Source: Marinospirillum minutulum DSM 6287
GTDB lineage: Bacteria; Pseudomonadota; Gammaproteobacteria; Pseudomonadales; Halomonadaceae
Direction: 5' to 3'
NCBI RefSeq assembly: GCF_000422325.1
Contig: NZ_AULO01000011.1
Coordinates: 286,279-350,278 of the forward strand
Length of the DNA stretch: 64,000 bases
A program made the translations under genes and the position numbers. Positions 43,344 to 53,171 of the stretch are shown in pieces. The notes under the pieces were generated by a model that worked only from the letters and a program-made list of their open reading frames with translations, did not search any database and had not been told where the DNA came from. Numbering within the stretch: the stretch's first letter is position 1; every line of letters starts with the position of its first letter.

Positions 43344-45401
43344 ATGCCCCAACAACAGCCCACCCAACGCAAAATACTGGTTACCAGCGCTTTACCCTAT
43401 GCCAACGGCCCTATTCACCTAGGCCACCTGCTGGAATACATTCAAACCGATATCTGGTCACGCTTTCAAAACAGCCGTGGCAACCTGTGTACCTTTGTTT
43501 GTGCCGATGATGCCCACGGTACTGCCATTATGCTGCGTGCTGAACAGGAAGGTATTACACCTGAAGAGCTAATTGATCGGGTGAGAATTGAACACCACGA
43601 AGATTTTAAAAACTTCCACATTCATTTTGATAATTACCATTCCACCCACTCAGAAGAAAATCGCTATTTTTCAGAGCTAATCTATACCCGTTTACGTGAT
43701 GCTGGGCACATTGCAAGGCGTGACATAGAGCAGATGTTCGACCCAGAAAAAGGCATTTTTCTAGCCGACCGTTTTATTAAAGGCACCTGCCCAGAATGCA
43801 AAGCAGATGACCAATACGGCGACAACTGTGAAAAGTGCTCGGCCACCTATTCGCCCACAGAACTGATTAATCCACGTTCTGCCATTTCAGGTGCAACGCC
43901 AGTTTTAAAAACCTCTGAACACTACTTCTTTAAACTACCCGATTTCCAGCAGTTTTTAGCCGAATGGACGCAAGATGGCCGCCTGCAAGATGAAGTCGCC
44001 AACAAGCTAAAAGAATGGTTCAGCATTGATTTGCAAGAATGGGATATTTCCCGTGATGCGCCCTATTTTGGTTTTGAAATTCCTGATGCGCTGGGTAAAT
44101 ACTTCTACGTTTGGCTAGATGCCCCGATCGGTTATTTAGCGAGTTTTAAAAACCTGTGTGACCAGCGTGATGACTTAAACTTTGATGACTACTGGAAGCC
44201 AGATTCAACTGCTGAGGTTTATCACTTTATTGGTAAAGACATTGTTTATTTCCACGCCTTATTTTGGCCTGCCATGTTGCAAGGTGCTAATTTCCGCACG
44301 CCCAACAGCGTTTACTGCCACGGCTTTGTAACGGTCAATGGCGCTAAAATGTCTAAATCACGCGGCACTTTTATTAAAGCCCGCACCTATTTAGACCATT
44401 TAAACCCTGAGCACCTGCGCTACTACTTTGCTGCCAAGCTCACCAGCCGTGTTGATGATTTAGACCTTAACTTTGAAGACTTTGTTTTCCGTGTGAACTC
44501 TGATTTAGTCGGCAAACTAGTCAACATTGCCAGCCGCTGTGCTGGTTTTGTTAAAAAAGGCGGCGGTGTATTAAGCAAAATGAGCGAGCCAGCACTTTAC
44601 CAGCGTTTTGTAGATGCTGGTGAAAGCATTGCCGCTGATTACGAACGCCGTGAATTTGGCCGTGCTATGCGTCAAATTATGGAGCTGGCCGATGAAGCCA
44701 ATACTTGGATAAACGACCAAGCGCCTTGGGTGGTTGCCAAGCAAGAAGACCAAGCTGCCCAAGTGCAAGGCATTTGTTCTACCGGTATTAACCTTTTCCG
44801 TGTGCTGATGGTTTATTTAACGCCTGTGTTGCCTGCCATGTCTAAAACCACCGCTGACTTTTTGAAAGTCGACAGCATGGATTGGCAGAGCCGTATTCAG
44901 CCGCTAGAAGACCATGCCATAGAAACTTTTAAGCCTATGATGCAGCGGGTTGACGATAAACAAATTGAAGCCTTGCTAGAAGCTAGCCGCGAAGATGTGG
45001 CCAAAGAACTGGCTTTACAGGCGGGTACTGAAGAAGCCGCTCAGGAAGATGGCCCGCTACAAAAAGAGCCTATTGCTGCTGAAATTAACTTTGATGATTT
45101 TATGAAGGTTGATTTACGCATTGCCAAAATCATTAAGTGTGAAGCCGTTCCTAAGGCGAATAAGCTACTGAAACTCACCCTAGATTTAGGTGGCGAAACG
45201 CGCACAGTTTTCTCAGGTATTAAAAGTGCTTATAAACCAGAAGAATTGGAAGGCAAGCTAACCGTGATGGTGGCGAACCTTGCCCCCCGCCAAATGAAGT
45301 TTGGTTTGTCGGAAGGCATGGTATTAGCCGCTGGCGATGGTAGTGAGATTTATATCCTAGAACCGCACGAAGGCGCACAGCCAGGTATGCGGGTGGTTTA
45401 G
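43344..45401 (+). CDS. metG: Methionyl-tRNA synthetase
   Basis: A 685-residue enzyme. HIGH motif in [20 protein letters not shown]; zinc knuckle in [27 protein letters not shown] near residue 335. The C-terminal EMAP/Trbp111-type tRNA-binding domain starts at [20 protein letters not shown] and ends at [10 protein letters not shown]. It charges tRNA-Met and initiator tRNA. It is the long form with the dimerising domain, as in E. coli. Upstream is an intergenic stretch of about 170 bases. Confidence 0.97.
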   Translation: MPQQQPTQRKILVTSALPYANGPIHLGHLLEYIQTDIWSRFQNSRGNLCTFVCADDAHGTAIMLRAEQEGITPEELIDRVRIEHHEDFKNFHIHFDNYHSTHSEENRYFSELIYTRLRDAGHIARRDIEQMFDPEKGIFLADRFIKGTCPECKADDQYGDNCEKCSATYSPTELINPRSAISGATPVLKTSEHYFFKLPDFQQFLAEWTQDGRLQDEVANKLKEWFSIDLQEWDISRDAPYFGFEIPDALGKYFYVWLDAPIGYLASFKNLCDQRDDLNFDDYWKPDSTAEVYHFIGKDIVYFHALFWPAMLQGANFRTPNSVYCHGFVTVNGAKMSKSRGTFIKARTYLDHLNPEHLRYYFAAKLTSRVDDLDLNFEDFVFRVNSDLVGKLVNIASRCAGFVKKGGGVLSKMSEPALYQRFVDAGESIAADYERREFGRAMRQIMELADEANTWINDQAPWVVAKQEDQAAQVQGICSTGINLFRVLMVYLTPVLPAMSKTTADFLKVDSMDWQSRIQPLEDHAIETFKPMMQRVDDKQIEALLEASREDVAKELALQAGTEEAAQEDGPLQKEPIAAEINFDDFMKVDLRIAKIIKCEAVPKANKLLKLTLDLGGETRTVFSGIKSAYKPEELEGKLTVMVANLAPRQMKFGLSEGMVLAAGDGSEIYILEPHEGAQPGMRVV

Positions 45402-45420
45402 TTATTTCTAGCCAAAAATA

Positions 45421-46185
45421 CTAAGAAGCTTGCCAAGCCTCAACCTGCTTCAGCAGTTGGGGTAGCAAGCTTCCTGCTTTACCCACTAGGCTAAATTCTT
45501 TACTTCCTTCAACATCAATCGCTTCGGGGTTAATGTGTGCCACCCAAGCACCTGCTTCAACGGCTAATACTGGCAATTGCGCCGCTGGCTGCACTACCCC
45601 TGAAGTTCCTATCGACAAGAAACAATCGCAGTTCTCAGCCGCTGCAAAAGCTGCGTCTAATTCTGTTTCAGGCAAGGCTTCCCCAAACCAAACCACGCCG
45701 GGGCGCACTGGGTCGCCACAGGCTTTACAAGGAGGCGGTGTAATGGCCTGTTCTTCATCCATTGCAGGCACACCTTCAAAAACATAAGGCTTCGCACAAG
45801 TAAAACAACGTGGCTCAAAAATACTGCCATGCAAATGCAGCGCCCCTTGGCTGCCTGCCCTTTCATGCAAGTCATCCACATTTTGCGTAATTAGCGTTAG
45901 CTTAGGTACTTTTTTAGTCAGTTGAGCAATCGCCAAATGCGCAGGATTAGGCTCTATTGCTAACAATAACTGCCGCCGCCACTCATACCAACCCCAAACC
46001 AAGGGCGGATCTTGCAAAAATGCTTCGGGAGTTGCTAAGCGCATAGGGTCAAAGTTCGACCACAGGCCAGTTAAAGCATCCCTAAAGGTTGGCATACCAC
46101 TTTCAGCCGACACCCCAGCACCAGTAAAAACAACCAAATGCTTCGCTTCTGCGACGGCTTTAACAACTTCTTTAGGCAGTTGCAT
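45421..46185 (-). CDS. cobB: NAD-dependent protein deacylase, sirtuin (CobB class)
   Basis: A 254-residue protein. VVFTGAGVSAESGMPTFRDA is the NAD-binding loop, LITQNVDDLHERAGSQGALH has the catalytic His, and CFTCAKPYVF with CKACGDPVRPGVVWFGEALP holds the four zinc cysteines. GWYEWRRQLL gives the Tyr-x2-Arg pair that in class III sirtuins favours succinyl-lysine. It removes acyl groups from lysines. It converges with metG over 20 bases. Confidence 0.92.
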   Translation of the reverse strand: MQLPKEVVKAVAEAKHLVVFTGAGVSAESGMPTFRDALTGLWSNFDPMRLATPEAFLQDPPLVWGWYEWRRQLLLAIEPNPAHLAIAQLTKKVPKLTLITQNVDDLHERAGSQGALHLHGSIFEPRCFTCAKPYVFEGVPAMDEEQAITPPPCKACGDPVRPGVVWFGEALPETELDAAFAAAENCDCFLSIGTSGVVQPAAQLPVLAVEAGAWVAHINPEAIDVEGSKEFSLVGKAGSLLPQLLKQVEAWQAS

Positions 46186-46207
46186 TATTTCTGCTCCTTT
46201 AAATGAA

Positions 46208-46975
46208 TTAGTTTACTTCCCTTGCTTTATTGCTCAGCATCCAGTGAGCTAAAAAAATCACTCCAATTATGGGTATAAAAAAACTAACCAAAGGCAAAAT
46301 AGTAGCAGAATATAACAGCATTAAGCCTAAAGTTGGCGTGGTTAGCCAAATAGAACGCACCCGCTGAAACTCTGGTTCACTTAAAATGACCTGACCCACA
46401 TCTAGCACCAGCGCATAGCGGAAAAACAAAAAGCCCAAGAACCACAGCCAGACAATATTCACTAAAGGAATAAATAATAACGGAAGCCCTAAAAGCAGTA
46501 GCAAAAGCAACAGAGCACCATAACCCAGCATTTTTATTAATAAACCAAAAAAACTACCGTGGCCTTGGTAATCAATAGCTGGGTAATGAATATCCCTTAT
46601 GGCTTTAATCAGGCTATCGGTCATAAAAGCAGTAATCATCATCGCTAAGAGCAAAACCAGATAACTGCCTAGCAAAAGACCAACCACGCCCACCATTAAA
46701 GTAAACATGAGCGTAACAGCCCAAACCAACAGACCACCCACCAAGGGAATGCCAGCAACCCACTGTTCAGCCTGCGTTGCTGTTTCATTAAACTCGACAA
46801 CATAAGCGTTTTGAGTTATCCAATCGCCCGTTAAAAATAGTGCTAAAAAGCCATAACCCATTAAAGACACTAAGGCCATAGAAATTAGAAAGGGCAAAAA
46901 CAACCGCCACAAAATAGCGGGGTGCTTAAGGTCGAGTAGCGTTTTCCAAAGTAAAGGTAGCATTTGTTGATTCAC
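46208..46975 (-). CDS. EI24-domain integral membrane protein
   Basis: A 255-residue protein with about five to six hydrophobic segments. ALVSLMGYGFLALFLTGDWI, VGLLLGSYLVLLLAMMITAF and LLGLPLLFIPLVNIVWLWFL follow the EI24/CysZ-like arrangement. FLFFRYALVLDVGQ and a late amphipathic segment are also typical. CysZ transports sulfate, but sequence likeness here is loose, and the substrate is unknown. It is upstream of cobB, with a gap of 22 bases. Confidence 0.65.
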   Translation of the reverse strand: MNQQMLPLLWKTLLDLKHPAILWRLFLPFLISMALVSLMGYGFLALFLTGDWITQNAYVVEFNETATQAEQWVAGIPLVGGLLVWAVTLMFTLMVGVVGLLLGSYLVLLLAMMITAFMTDSLIKAIRDIHYPAIDYQGHGSFFGLLIKMLGYGALLLLLLLLGLPLLFIPLVNIVWLWFLGFLFFRYALVLDVGQVILSEPEFQRVRSIWLTTPTLGLMLLYSATILPLVSFFIPIIGVIFLAHWMLSNKAREVN

Positions 46976-47161
46976 CCTTTAGATATAAGAATCTATAATT
47001 TGAACACAAGCCCTTAAAGCAGGCAATTTAATGCCTAAAATACCAAAAAAAGGCTATTAATCGGCATTATATTGCTTATTTAAATAATGCCTTACTCTTT
47101 TGCTTGGCTTGCTCTAGACTAACTAGGTAAATGCGATTAATTATCAAAAGGTTCAACTATT

Positions 47162-48541
47162 ATGACTAGTTTACGTATAGAAAAAGACAGCCTTGGCGAA
47201 ATCGAAGTGCCTGCTAAGGCGCTGTATGCCGCACAAACTCAACGTGCAATTAACAACTTTCCTATTAGTGGGCAACCCCTGCCAGAAAGCTTTATTCGTG
47301 CTTTATTGTTGGTAAAAATAACCGCCGCTAAAGCTAATGCACAATTGGGTTTAATTACCCCAGAAATGGCTGAAGCCATCGAAGAAGCAGCTGATGTGCT
47401 GCTAGCCGATGACGATTTGATGCGTCACTTCCCCATCGACATTTATCAAACCGGCTCTGGCACTAGTAGTAATATGAATGCCAATGAGGTGTTAGCTACC
47501 CTAGCAACACGTATTTTAGGCCAGACCGTTAGTGCTAATGACCATATTAATTGTAGCCAAAGCAGTAATGATGTGATTCCTACCGCCATTCATTTAAGTG
47601 CGGCATTATTATTAAATGAAAGCCTATTACCAGCACTGAAGCATTTAGAAACAAGTTGCTTAGAAAAATCTAAAAAAGTTGGCCACTTGGTTAAAACGGG
47701 ACGTACGCATTTAATGGATGCCATGCCAGTGACTTTGGGGCAAACACTAGGTAGCTGGGCTGCACAAATTCAACAAAACATTGAACGCCTAACGAACCTT
47801 CAGCCACAAATACAAAGTTTAGCCCAAGGCGGCACAGCGGTAGGTACTGGTATAAATGCTCATCCTGAATTTGCTGAACGCTTTTCTGCACTATTAAGCG
47901 AACAAACTGGGCTTAGCTTTAAACCCGGTAATAACCTTTTTACTTTGATAGGTTCGCAAGATACCGCTGTTGCTTTATCTGGCATGTTAAAAACCACCGC
48001 AGTTAGCCTTATGAAAATCAGTAATGATTTACGCTGGATGAATTCAGGTCCCTTAGCGGGTTTAGGTGAAATCGAACTCGAAGCTTTACAGCCTGGTTCT
48101 TCGATTATGCCTGGTAAAGTAAACCCAGTTTTACCCGAAGCAGTGGCTATGGTGGCTGCTAAAGTGATAGGCAATGACGCTAGCATTGGTATTGCGGGGC
48201 AGTCGAGTAACTTTGAGCTGAATGTGATGCTGCCACTGGTTGCTGCCTGCTTAATTGATAGCTTAGAGATTCTTAGTAGCGCCAGCAGACTTTTGGCAGA
48301 TAAAGCCATCAGTAGCTTTAAAGTAAATACAGCTCAGCTAGAAGCAGCCTTAGCTCGCAATCCAATTTTGGTGACTGCGCTTAACCCTTTAATTGGTTAT
48401 GAAAAAGCCGCACAACTAGCCAAACAAGCTTATAAAGAAGGTAGAGCAATAATTGATGTAGCAGCAGAGCAGACAGATATTTCACGAGAAGAACTAGCAG
48501 TGTTGCTTGACCCAGCACGCCTAACGCAAGGCGGTGTGTAA
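47162..48541 (+). CDS. fumC: Class II fumarate hydratase
   Basis: A 459-residue enzyme of the aspartase/fumarase superfamily. RIEKDSLGEIEVPAKALYAA at the N-terminus, TGSGTSSNMNANEVLATLAT, KTGRTHLMDAMPVTLGQTLG (catalytic His) and GSSIMPGKVNPVLPEAVAMV (the flexible Ser loop) are all present. Some related enzymes use other substrates, but length and motifs fit fumarase C. It interconverts fumarate and malate. A strong terminator follows at 48577. Confidence 0.93.
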   Translation: MTSLRIEKDSLGEIEVPAKALYAAQTQRAINNFPISGQPLPESFIRALLLVKITAAKANAQLGLITPEMAEAIEEAADVLLADDDLMRHFPIDIYQTGSGTSSNMNANEVLATLATRILGQTVSANDHINCSQSSNDVIPTAIHLSAALLLNESLLPALKHLETSCLEKSKKVGHLVKTGRTHLMDAMPVTLGQTLGSWAAQIQQNIERLTNLQPQIQSLAQGGTAVGTGINAHPEFAERFSALLSEQTGLSFKPGNNLFTLIGSQDTAVALSGMLKTTAVSLMKISNDLRWMNSGPLAGLGEIELEALQPGSSIMPGKVNPVLPEAVAMVAAKVIGNDASIGIAGQSSNFELNVMLPLVAACLIDSLEILSSASRLLADKAISSFKVNTAQLEAALARNPILVTALNPLIGYEKAAQLAKQAYKEGRAIIDVAAEQTDISREELAVLLDPARLTQGGV

Positions 48542-48576
48542 GGCTACCAGTGTTGACTACTAAATAGCAGGCATAA

Positions 48577-48605
48577 AAAAACCCACCAAATAAGGTGGGT
48601 TTTTA
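48577..48605 (+). terminator. Terminator of fumC
   Basis: AACCCACC and GGTGGGTT pair (48580-48587 and 48594-48601), flanked by A-tract and T-tract. It is followed by TTTT on the plus strand, and A6 upstream would also allow use by the opposing cold-shock gene. Confidence 0.85.
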
Positions 48606-48644
48606 AGCAGCTAACTAGTTAAAAACTAGTTGAACTCTAAGTTA

Positions 48645-48848
48645 TTAGATAACTTGGATGTTCGCAGCTTGCTTGCCTTTAGGACCAGTGGTCACATCAA
48701 AGGAAACTTTCTGATTTTCTGCTAGAGACTTGAAGCCTGAAGATTGAATTTCAGAGAAGTGAGCAAATAGGTCGTCGCCGCCATCATCAGGAGTAATAAA
48801 GCCAAAACCTTTAGTGTCGTTAAACCATTTTACTGTGCCGTTAGCCAT
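48645..48848 (-). CDS. Cold-shock protein of the CspA family
   Basis: A 67-residue protein. [20 protein letters not shown] contains RNP1 (KGFGFI) and [20 protein letters not shown] has RNP2-like FAHF. It ends QAANIQVI. It binds single-stranded nucleic acid as an RNA chaperone. The 222 bases between its start and the next gene could hold a long 5' leader, as in cold-induced csp genes, but I see no clear cold box. AAGG lies about 10 bases before the ATG. Confidence 0.95.
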   Translation of the reverse strand: MANGTVKWFNDTKGFGFITPDDGGDDLFAHFSEIQSSGFKSLAENQKVSFDVTTGPKGKQAANIQVI

Positions 48849-49070
48849 TTCGATAATACCTTAAAAAATTAAATTCAGAACTGTTAGGAATGATTTCCAA
48901 AGCTCAATGTTGCGGGAATCAAGATAGGCCTAATCAAGGACTGGGGTTACCGAAAAAATAAAGCTAATGCTAAACTTCGATCACAGTACTTCAAAACACT
49001 TATTACTACCTTGCAACCAACGAATTGAATAGTGCGCCTATCCACAACTTAAGTCAACCACTATCTTACT

Positions 49071-49532
49071 TTACTTCTTCTGACGTAAGTAACGGGTTAA
49101 AATTCTATCTAGCTGATTAGAAAACTCTCGTCTATCTGCCTGACTTAAAGCAGCAGGCCCGCCCGTTTGAATACCGCTACTGCGCATCGTATCCATAAAG
49201 TCGCGCATATTCAGCCGTGCTTTAATCGTATCTAGGGTGTAAAGCTCGCCTCTGGCATTCAGTGCCAAGCCACCTTTTTCAATCACTTCAGCCGCTAAAG
49301 GAATGTCGCTAGTTATTACTAGATCCCCTGCTTCAACCCTACGCACTATTTCATCATCGGCCACATCAAAGCCTTGCATCACCTGAATAGCACTAATCCA
49401 TTCTGAATTCGCTGGTACACGTGAAGGTTGATTAGCCACCATAATTAGGGGAATTTTTACCCGCTCTGCCGCTTTAAATAAAATTTCTCGCAGCACGCCA
49501 GGACAGGCATCTGCATCCACCCAAATTTTCAT
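49071..49532 (-). CDS. yaiI: YaiI/YqxD family (DUF188) protein
   Basis: A 153-residue protein starting [20 protein letters not shown]. The acidic [27 protein letters not shown] and [20 protein letters not shown] blocks define the UPF0178 family, a PIN-like fold with likely nuclease residues. The C-terminal tail [17 protein letters not shown] is basic. The physiological role is not established. Confidence 0.92.
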   Translation of the reverse strand: MKIWVDADACPGVLREILFKAAERVKIPLIMVANQPSRVPANSEWISAIQVMQGFDVADDEIVRRVEAGDLVITSDIPLAAEVIEKGGLALNARGELYTLDTIKARLNMRDFMDTMRSSGIQTGGPAALSQADRREFSNQLDRILTRYLRQKK

Positions 49533-49611
49533 TCACTTTCCTAAGTTAAGCTGAAACCTAATTAATTGCTGCTATTCTACTACAAGTGTCTACTTTTTAA
49601 GGAGTTTTATC

Positions 49612-50079
49612 ATGGCTAAAAAACAACTGCTTATTGTTGCTCATGCGCCCTCGCCCAATACTCAAGCTTTGGTTGAGGCTCTACTGAAAGGTTCACAGCA
49701 TTCAGATATTGAAGGCGTTTCTAGCCACTGGATACCGCCTTTAGAAGCCACACCCGAAGACGTGCTAGCCGCTGACGGGATTATTTTAGGTACTACAGAA
49801 AACTTAGGCTATATGAGCGGTGCGTTAAAAGATTTTTTTGACCGTTGCTATTACCCAGTACTAGAAAAGAAGCAAGGTTTACCCTGCGCACTTTATATAC
49901 GTGCTGGTTTAGATGGCACAGGCACACGCCGCGCAGTAGAAAGCATAGTCACTGGCTTGCGCTGGAATTGGGTACAAGAACCTCTCACCCTTAAAGGCGA
50001 GTGGCAAAGCGAGTTTTTGGAAAGGGTTGAAGAGCTAGGCTTAACGATGGCGGCTGGTTTAGAAAATGGGATTTTCTAA
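49612..50079 (+). CDS. Flavodoxin-fold NAD(P)H-dependent FMN reductase-like protein
   Basis: A 155-residue protein, with a strong AAGGAG before the ATG. The N-terminal strand KKQLLIVAHAPSPNTQALVE and ILGTTENLGYMSGALKDFFD form the FMN-binding loops, and YIRAGLDGTGTRRAVESIVT continues the flavodoxin fold. It may act as a small FMN reductase or a flavin protein in redox balance. The partner is unknown. Confidence 0.8.
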   Translation: MAKKQLLIVAHAPSPNTQALVEALLKGSQHSDIEGVSSHWIPPLEATPEDVLAADGIILGTTENLGYMSGALKDFFDRCYYPVLEKKQGLPCALYIRAGLDGTGTRRAVESIVTGLRWNWVQEPLTLKGEWQSEFLERVEELGLTMAAGLENGIF

Positions 50080-50112
50080 ATTCTTTGGAACAGATTCTTA
50101 AAGTCTAAATGG

Positions 50113-50226
50113 AGATGGCCCCTACCAGCCACATCCCGGCACACAGCTCCATCATTACCGTTGCTCCCTTCCGGGCCTGGCGGGGTTCATGATTTCGTGT
50201 TGCGGGAGGACCAATAAGGGCCACCA
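50113..50226 (-). ncRNA. ffs: 4.5S RNA (signal recognition particle RNA, bacterial small type)
   Basis: Read on the minus strand, the tip GCCAGGCCCGGAAGGGAGCA matches the conserved domain IV, with GGAA tetraloop and the asymmetric loop that binds Ffh. The arms GGTCCTCCCGCAAC and GTGCCGGGATGTGGCTGG are typical, and GTGGCCC pairs with GGGCCAT to close the hairpin. The ends are estimated to a few bases. The RNA joins Ffh for membrane protein targeting. Confidence 0.95.
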
Positions 50227-50344
50227 CAAATACTTACTAAAAACTGCAACCTATTACTGCTTGATTGCGGGCAGCATACTAACAAGAGTAACCAGCCTTG
50301 GCAAGACCCAAGTAAGAAAAGACTGAAAAATCAAAGGGTCGTAA

Positions 50345-50920
50345 TCAGTTTTTGTAACAGGATTTTAATAAGGCTTGTAACTTTTCACTTCCTAACTCAT
50401 TCATTAAGGCAATATTGCGTTCTGGAATTTTATTCACATCAGGATAGCTGGCTATTGCACGCTCTAGGCTTTCTTCGCGAATTAGATGCAATACCGGATA
50501 AGGCGAACGGTTAGTATAGTTTTCTGCATCTTCTGGCTCAGTACCACCAAACTGGTAATCAGGATGAAAACTAGCTATCTGATAAACACCTTCTAAACCC
50601 ATTTCAACTAAGAGGTGGTCTGTAAAATTTAAAAAATCATTGAAGTCGTAAAAATCTTGCAACACTTCAGGATGAATCAACAAAGTGGTTTCAATGGAGG
50701 GGTCTGAATTTAACAACTCTAATTCAGCCTGTAGAAGAACTAGCAATTCTTCTTCTGTGGTTACCTCAGTACTAATAAAGCGTACACGGTCTTTTACTAG
50801 CTCACGCTTGGCAAAAGGGCAGAGATTCATACCCACCACTAGGGTATCAACCCACTGGCGCACCGCTAAAATAATGGATTCATCCTTGGCGGGTTCGTTA
50901 ACTTTAAGCAGTGCTTTCAT
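50345..50920 (-). CDS. DUF1415 family protein
   Basis: A 191-residue protein. LAVRQWVDTLVVGMNLCPFA and KRELVKDRVRFIS are the signature region with a conserved Cys-Pro, and LIHPEVLQDFYDFNDFLNFT, ASFHPDYQFGGTEPEDAENY (His, Asp) and RSPYPVLHLIREESLERAIA follow. The function is unknown. The conserved Cys, His and Asp suggest an enzyme. It stands alone beside ffs. Confidence 0.9.
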   Translation of the reverse strand: MKALLKVNEPAKDESIILAVRQWVDTLVVGMNLCPFAKRELVKDRVRFISTEVTTEEELLVLLQAELELLNSDPSIETTLLIHPEVLQDFYDFNDFLNFTDHLLVEMGLEGVYQIASFHPDYQFGGTEPEDAENYTNRSPYPVLHLIREESLERAIASYPDVNKIPERNIALMNELGSEKLQALLKSCYKN

Positions 50921-50947
50921 TTGTCTTCCAGTTGGTTAGTTATAAAA

Positions 50948-51094
50948 TTAAGCTAGTTCAGTAACAACTAGCTGGCACTCTTGTTCACCTGCCGTAACAT
51001 AAACCGTATCGTCACTAATACTTAGCGACCAGCTCATCGTTCGTTCAGCAAAACCAGCCAAGACTTGAATTTGGCTCCAATCAAACTGATAACC
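50948..51094 (-). pseudogene. Remnant reading frame, unrecognised
   Basis: A frame without a start codon reads GYQFDWSQIQVLAGFAERTM, then SWSLSISDDTVYVTAGEQEC and QLVVTELA with a stop at 50948. Codon use looks coding, and the DWSQI and strand pattern suggest the C-terminus of a small protein. Upstream it is cut by a TAA at 51095. An ATG in another frame lies about there. Family unknown. Confidence 0.35.
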
Positions 51095-51116
51095 TTAGGG
51101 TTCATAGCATAAGCAT

Positions 51117-51779
51117 TTAAATGAGTGGCCTTGGAAATATTAAGGGTGCATCGCCTTCCTGCCAGGGTTGAAACTTAACCATAGTAAGCTGAAACAGAGG
51201 ATGTTCTAACCAGTCTTTTAGCCACTTGTGTAGCTTGGGGTAAGGCAAGCTGTAAAACACTTCTCTGTCAACATGAGCAAACTGGCGTACAAAAGGCATA
51301 ATGCCTAAGTCAGCAAGGCTAGGGTTATCGCCCAGTAAGTAGTGATGTTTGGCTAGCAGGCTTTCTAATAGCTGCAAAAATACCTCGCCTTTTTGCCGGT
51401 AATCTAGCTGGGTTAGCTCTGGGTAACGATCAGCGTATTTATAACGGTCTAGCCAAGGCTTAAATTCATTATCGTTTTTATCAATCAGTGCCTTGGCTCT
51501 GGTTAAATGCCTAGTCAATAACCCTTGTGGATCTTGCTGGGCTAGTGCCCATTCCAATATTTCTTTACTTTCTTCTATAACACTTCCCTGACTCGTCTTA
51601 GTTTCCGCTAGGACTAAAACAGGGACAGTAGCCTTGGGGCTAACAGCAAGTAGCTGTGCAGGCTTATTTTTTAAGGCAATTTCTCGTAATTCAACTTCAA
51701 GCCCAGCAAACAAAATACCAAGCCGAGCTCGCATAGCATAAGGACAGCGGCGAAAAGAATAGAGGCAGGGTAAAGACAC
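51117..51779 (-). CDS. Glutathione S-transferase family protein
   Basis: A 220-residue protein starting MSLPCLYSFRRCPYAMRARL. The CPYA motif is like that of glutaredoxin-type GSTs. ATVPVLVLAETKTSQGSVIE and ESKEILEWAL form the glutathione-binding N-terminal domain, and HHYLLGDNPSLADLGIMPFV the helical C-domain. The substrate is unknown. It lies 6 bases after the MliC-like lipoprotein gene. Confidence 0.88.
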   Translation of the reverse strand: MSLPCLYSFRRCPYAMRARLGILFAGLEVELREIALKNKPAQLLAVSPKATVPVLVLAETKTSQGSVIEESKEILEWALAQQDPQGLLTRHLTRAKALIDKNDNEFKPWLDRYKYADRYPELTQLDYRQKGEVFLQLLESLLAKHHYLLGDNPSLADLGIMPFVRQFAHVDREVFYSLPYPKLHKWLKDWLEHPLFQLTMVKFQPWQEGDAPLIFPRPLI

Positions 51780-51785
51780 GTTTAA

Positions 51786-52124
51786 TTACTCAACTCGACA
51801 GGTTTCTAGAAGATCGCCTGTCTGACTTTTTTGATGTAGAAAAAGTGTTCCAGCTGCGCCTTTTCCCTGCCCTTTAGTCCACCAAACCAAGTCATCGTTT
51901 ACATAACGTGAACCACTAGCAGCTACACTAATATTCATATAATGCTGCTTGCCCTTGTATTCAATAATTGCTGATTCAGTCGAAGGGTAACTTGCCTCTA
52001 CCACTTCTCCACTTTCGCACTGATAGCTATAAATTTTTGCGGGTGTTTCGCTAGTTAAGGAACTGCTAGCACAAGCAGCTAAAAACAATGTTTGAACTAG
52101 CAACAAAGGTAAAAAAAATCTCAT
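51786..52124 (-). CDS. MliC-like lysozyme-inhibitor lipoprotein
   Basis: A 112-residue protein with a lipobox in MRFFLPLLLVQTLFLAACAS (Cys about 18). The mature part has YSYQCESGEVVEASYPSTES, EYKGKQHYMNISVAASGSRY and DDLVWWTKGQGKGAAGTLFL. This matches the MliC fold: strands, SASGARY-like loop and WWTKG, with two cysteines (YQCES, ETCRVE) for a disulfide. MliC inhibits C-type lysozyme at the outer membrane. Confidence 0.85.
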   Translation of the reverse strand: MRFFLPLLLVQTLFLAACASSSLTSETPAKIYSYQCESGEVVEASYPSTESAIIEYKGKQHYMNISVAASGSRYVNDDLVWWTKGQGKGAAGTLFLHQKSQTGDLLETCRVE

Positions 52125-52158
52125 ACAAGCCTCTATTTTATATAGTAAAAAACTTTAA

Positions 52159-53037
52159 CTAGGATTGTAGCGCATCCTGCGCTAGTTTTTCTGCGGGCAA
52201 GTAATCCTTCTCAGCAAAGACTTCCGTTAAAATCGACTGCTCTATAAAGCTTTTTTGGGAGGCATTGGCTGGTACCCGAACAATTAAATGCACCTCTTCT
52301 GCATCAGGGAACTGCAAAGTAACTCTTGGGTCAACTGTCGGTACTTCTAAACCACGCTGGGTCGCCACCCTTTGCATGTGGCGACGTATGGCTTCCAAGT
52401 TATGAGCACAGTGTTTGGTTGCTGCTGCTAACAGGGCTTGTTGGGCTGCTCGCCAATTATCTTCGCGCATAAAAGGTACTGTAAAGGCATGGAGAACATA
52501 GTCATGGGTAAAGCTTTCGTTAATCACCGGCTCAGAAACAAACAAGGCATTGGGTAATACAATCATTCGCCCTGTGCGCTGATGGGTTAGCTTACCTGGC
52601 CCCACCTCTAAAATAGTTGTGGCAAGCAAATTTTGATCTATTACATCCCCTCTAAAGTCTTTTACCTGAATACGATCACCTATATCAAAAGAACGCGCAC
52701 CTGTTTTTAGTAGGCTACCAGTAATGCACATAATTAATTCTTTGGTTGCCACCACAAAAGCAACGGCTATAGCCACCACAGAAAGTGCAAGGGTACGCAG
52801 TTCTTCGCCCCAAATCATAAACAACCCCAGCAGGGTTAGTAGTAATAACCCATTTCGAGATTGGACTAACCATTTTCGTCGTAAATCAGTAGAATTCACA
52901 CTACGACGTATAAGCCGATTCGCCAAGGCACGTAACACCAGCATGGAAGTAATTAAAAACAAGGTGCTGGCAAGTAACCGAGTTAATTCGTGAGAAACTG
53001 GAAAATTTTCAAACCAACTTATTAGAGATTCCAACAT
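52159..53037 (-). CDS. MscS-family mechanosensitive channel
   Basis: A 292-residue protein. N-terminal helices ~14-35, ~55-75 and ~75-110, the last with small residues (LSVVAIAVAFVVATKELIMC) like the TM3 pore helix. After it, the beta domain includes FDIGDRIQVKDFRGDVIDQN and GRMIVLPNALFVSEPVINES, the classic MscS signature. The C-terminus VEVIR-like part ends AEKLAQDALQS. It should release osmolytes on hypo-osmotic shock. Confidence 0.88.
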   Translation of the reverse strand: MLESLISWFENFPVSHELTRLLASTLFLITSMLVLRALANRLIRRSVNSTDLRRKWLVQSRNGLLLLTLLGLFMIWGEELRTLALSVVAIAVAFVVATKELIMCITGSLLKTGARSFDIGDRIQVKDFRGDVIDQNLLATTILEVGPGKLTHQRTGRMIVLPNALFVSEPVINESFTHDYVLHAFTVPFMREDNWRAAQQALLAAATKHCAHNLEAIRRHMQRVATQRGLEVPTVDPRVTLQFPDAEEVHLIVRVPANASQKSFIEQSILTEVFAEKDYLPAEKLAQDALQS

Positions 53038-53171
53038 GGGTGTATTACTTCCTTTAAGCTTCTAACAAAAACCGTTAATTTAAAGTAGCATTAGATTTAG
53101 ACCATTCAATACTAGAGTTTATGCCACTCACTACTAAGCAGAAAGCATTAAAACAGTTCAATGAGGCCAAA

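Noticed and set aside
48849..49070. Cold-shock riboregulator leader
   Set aside because: A long leader is possible, but no cold box or clear structure could be read.
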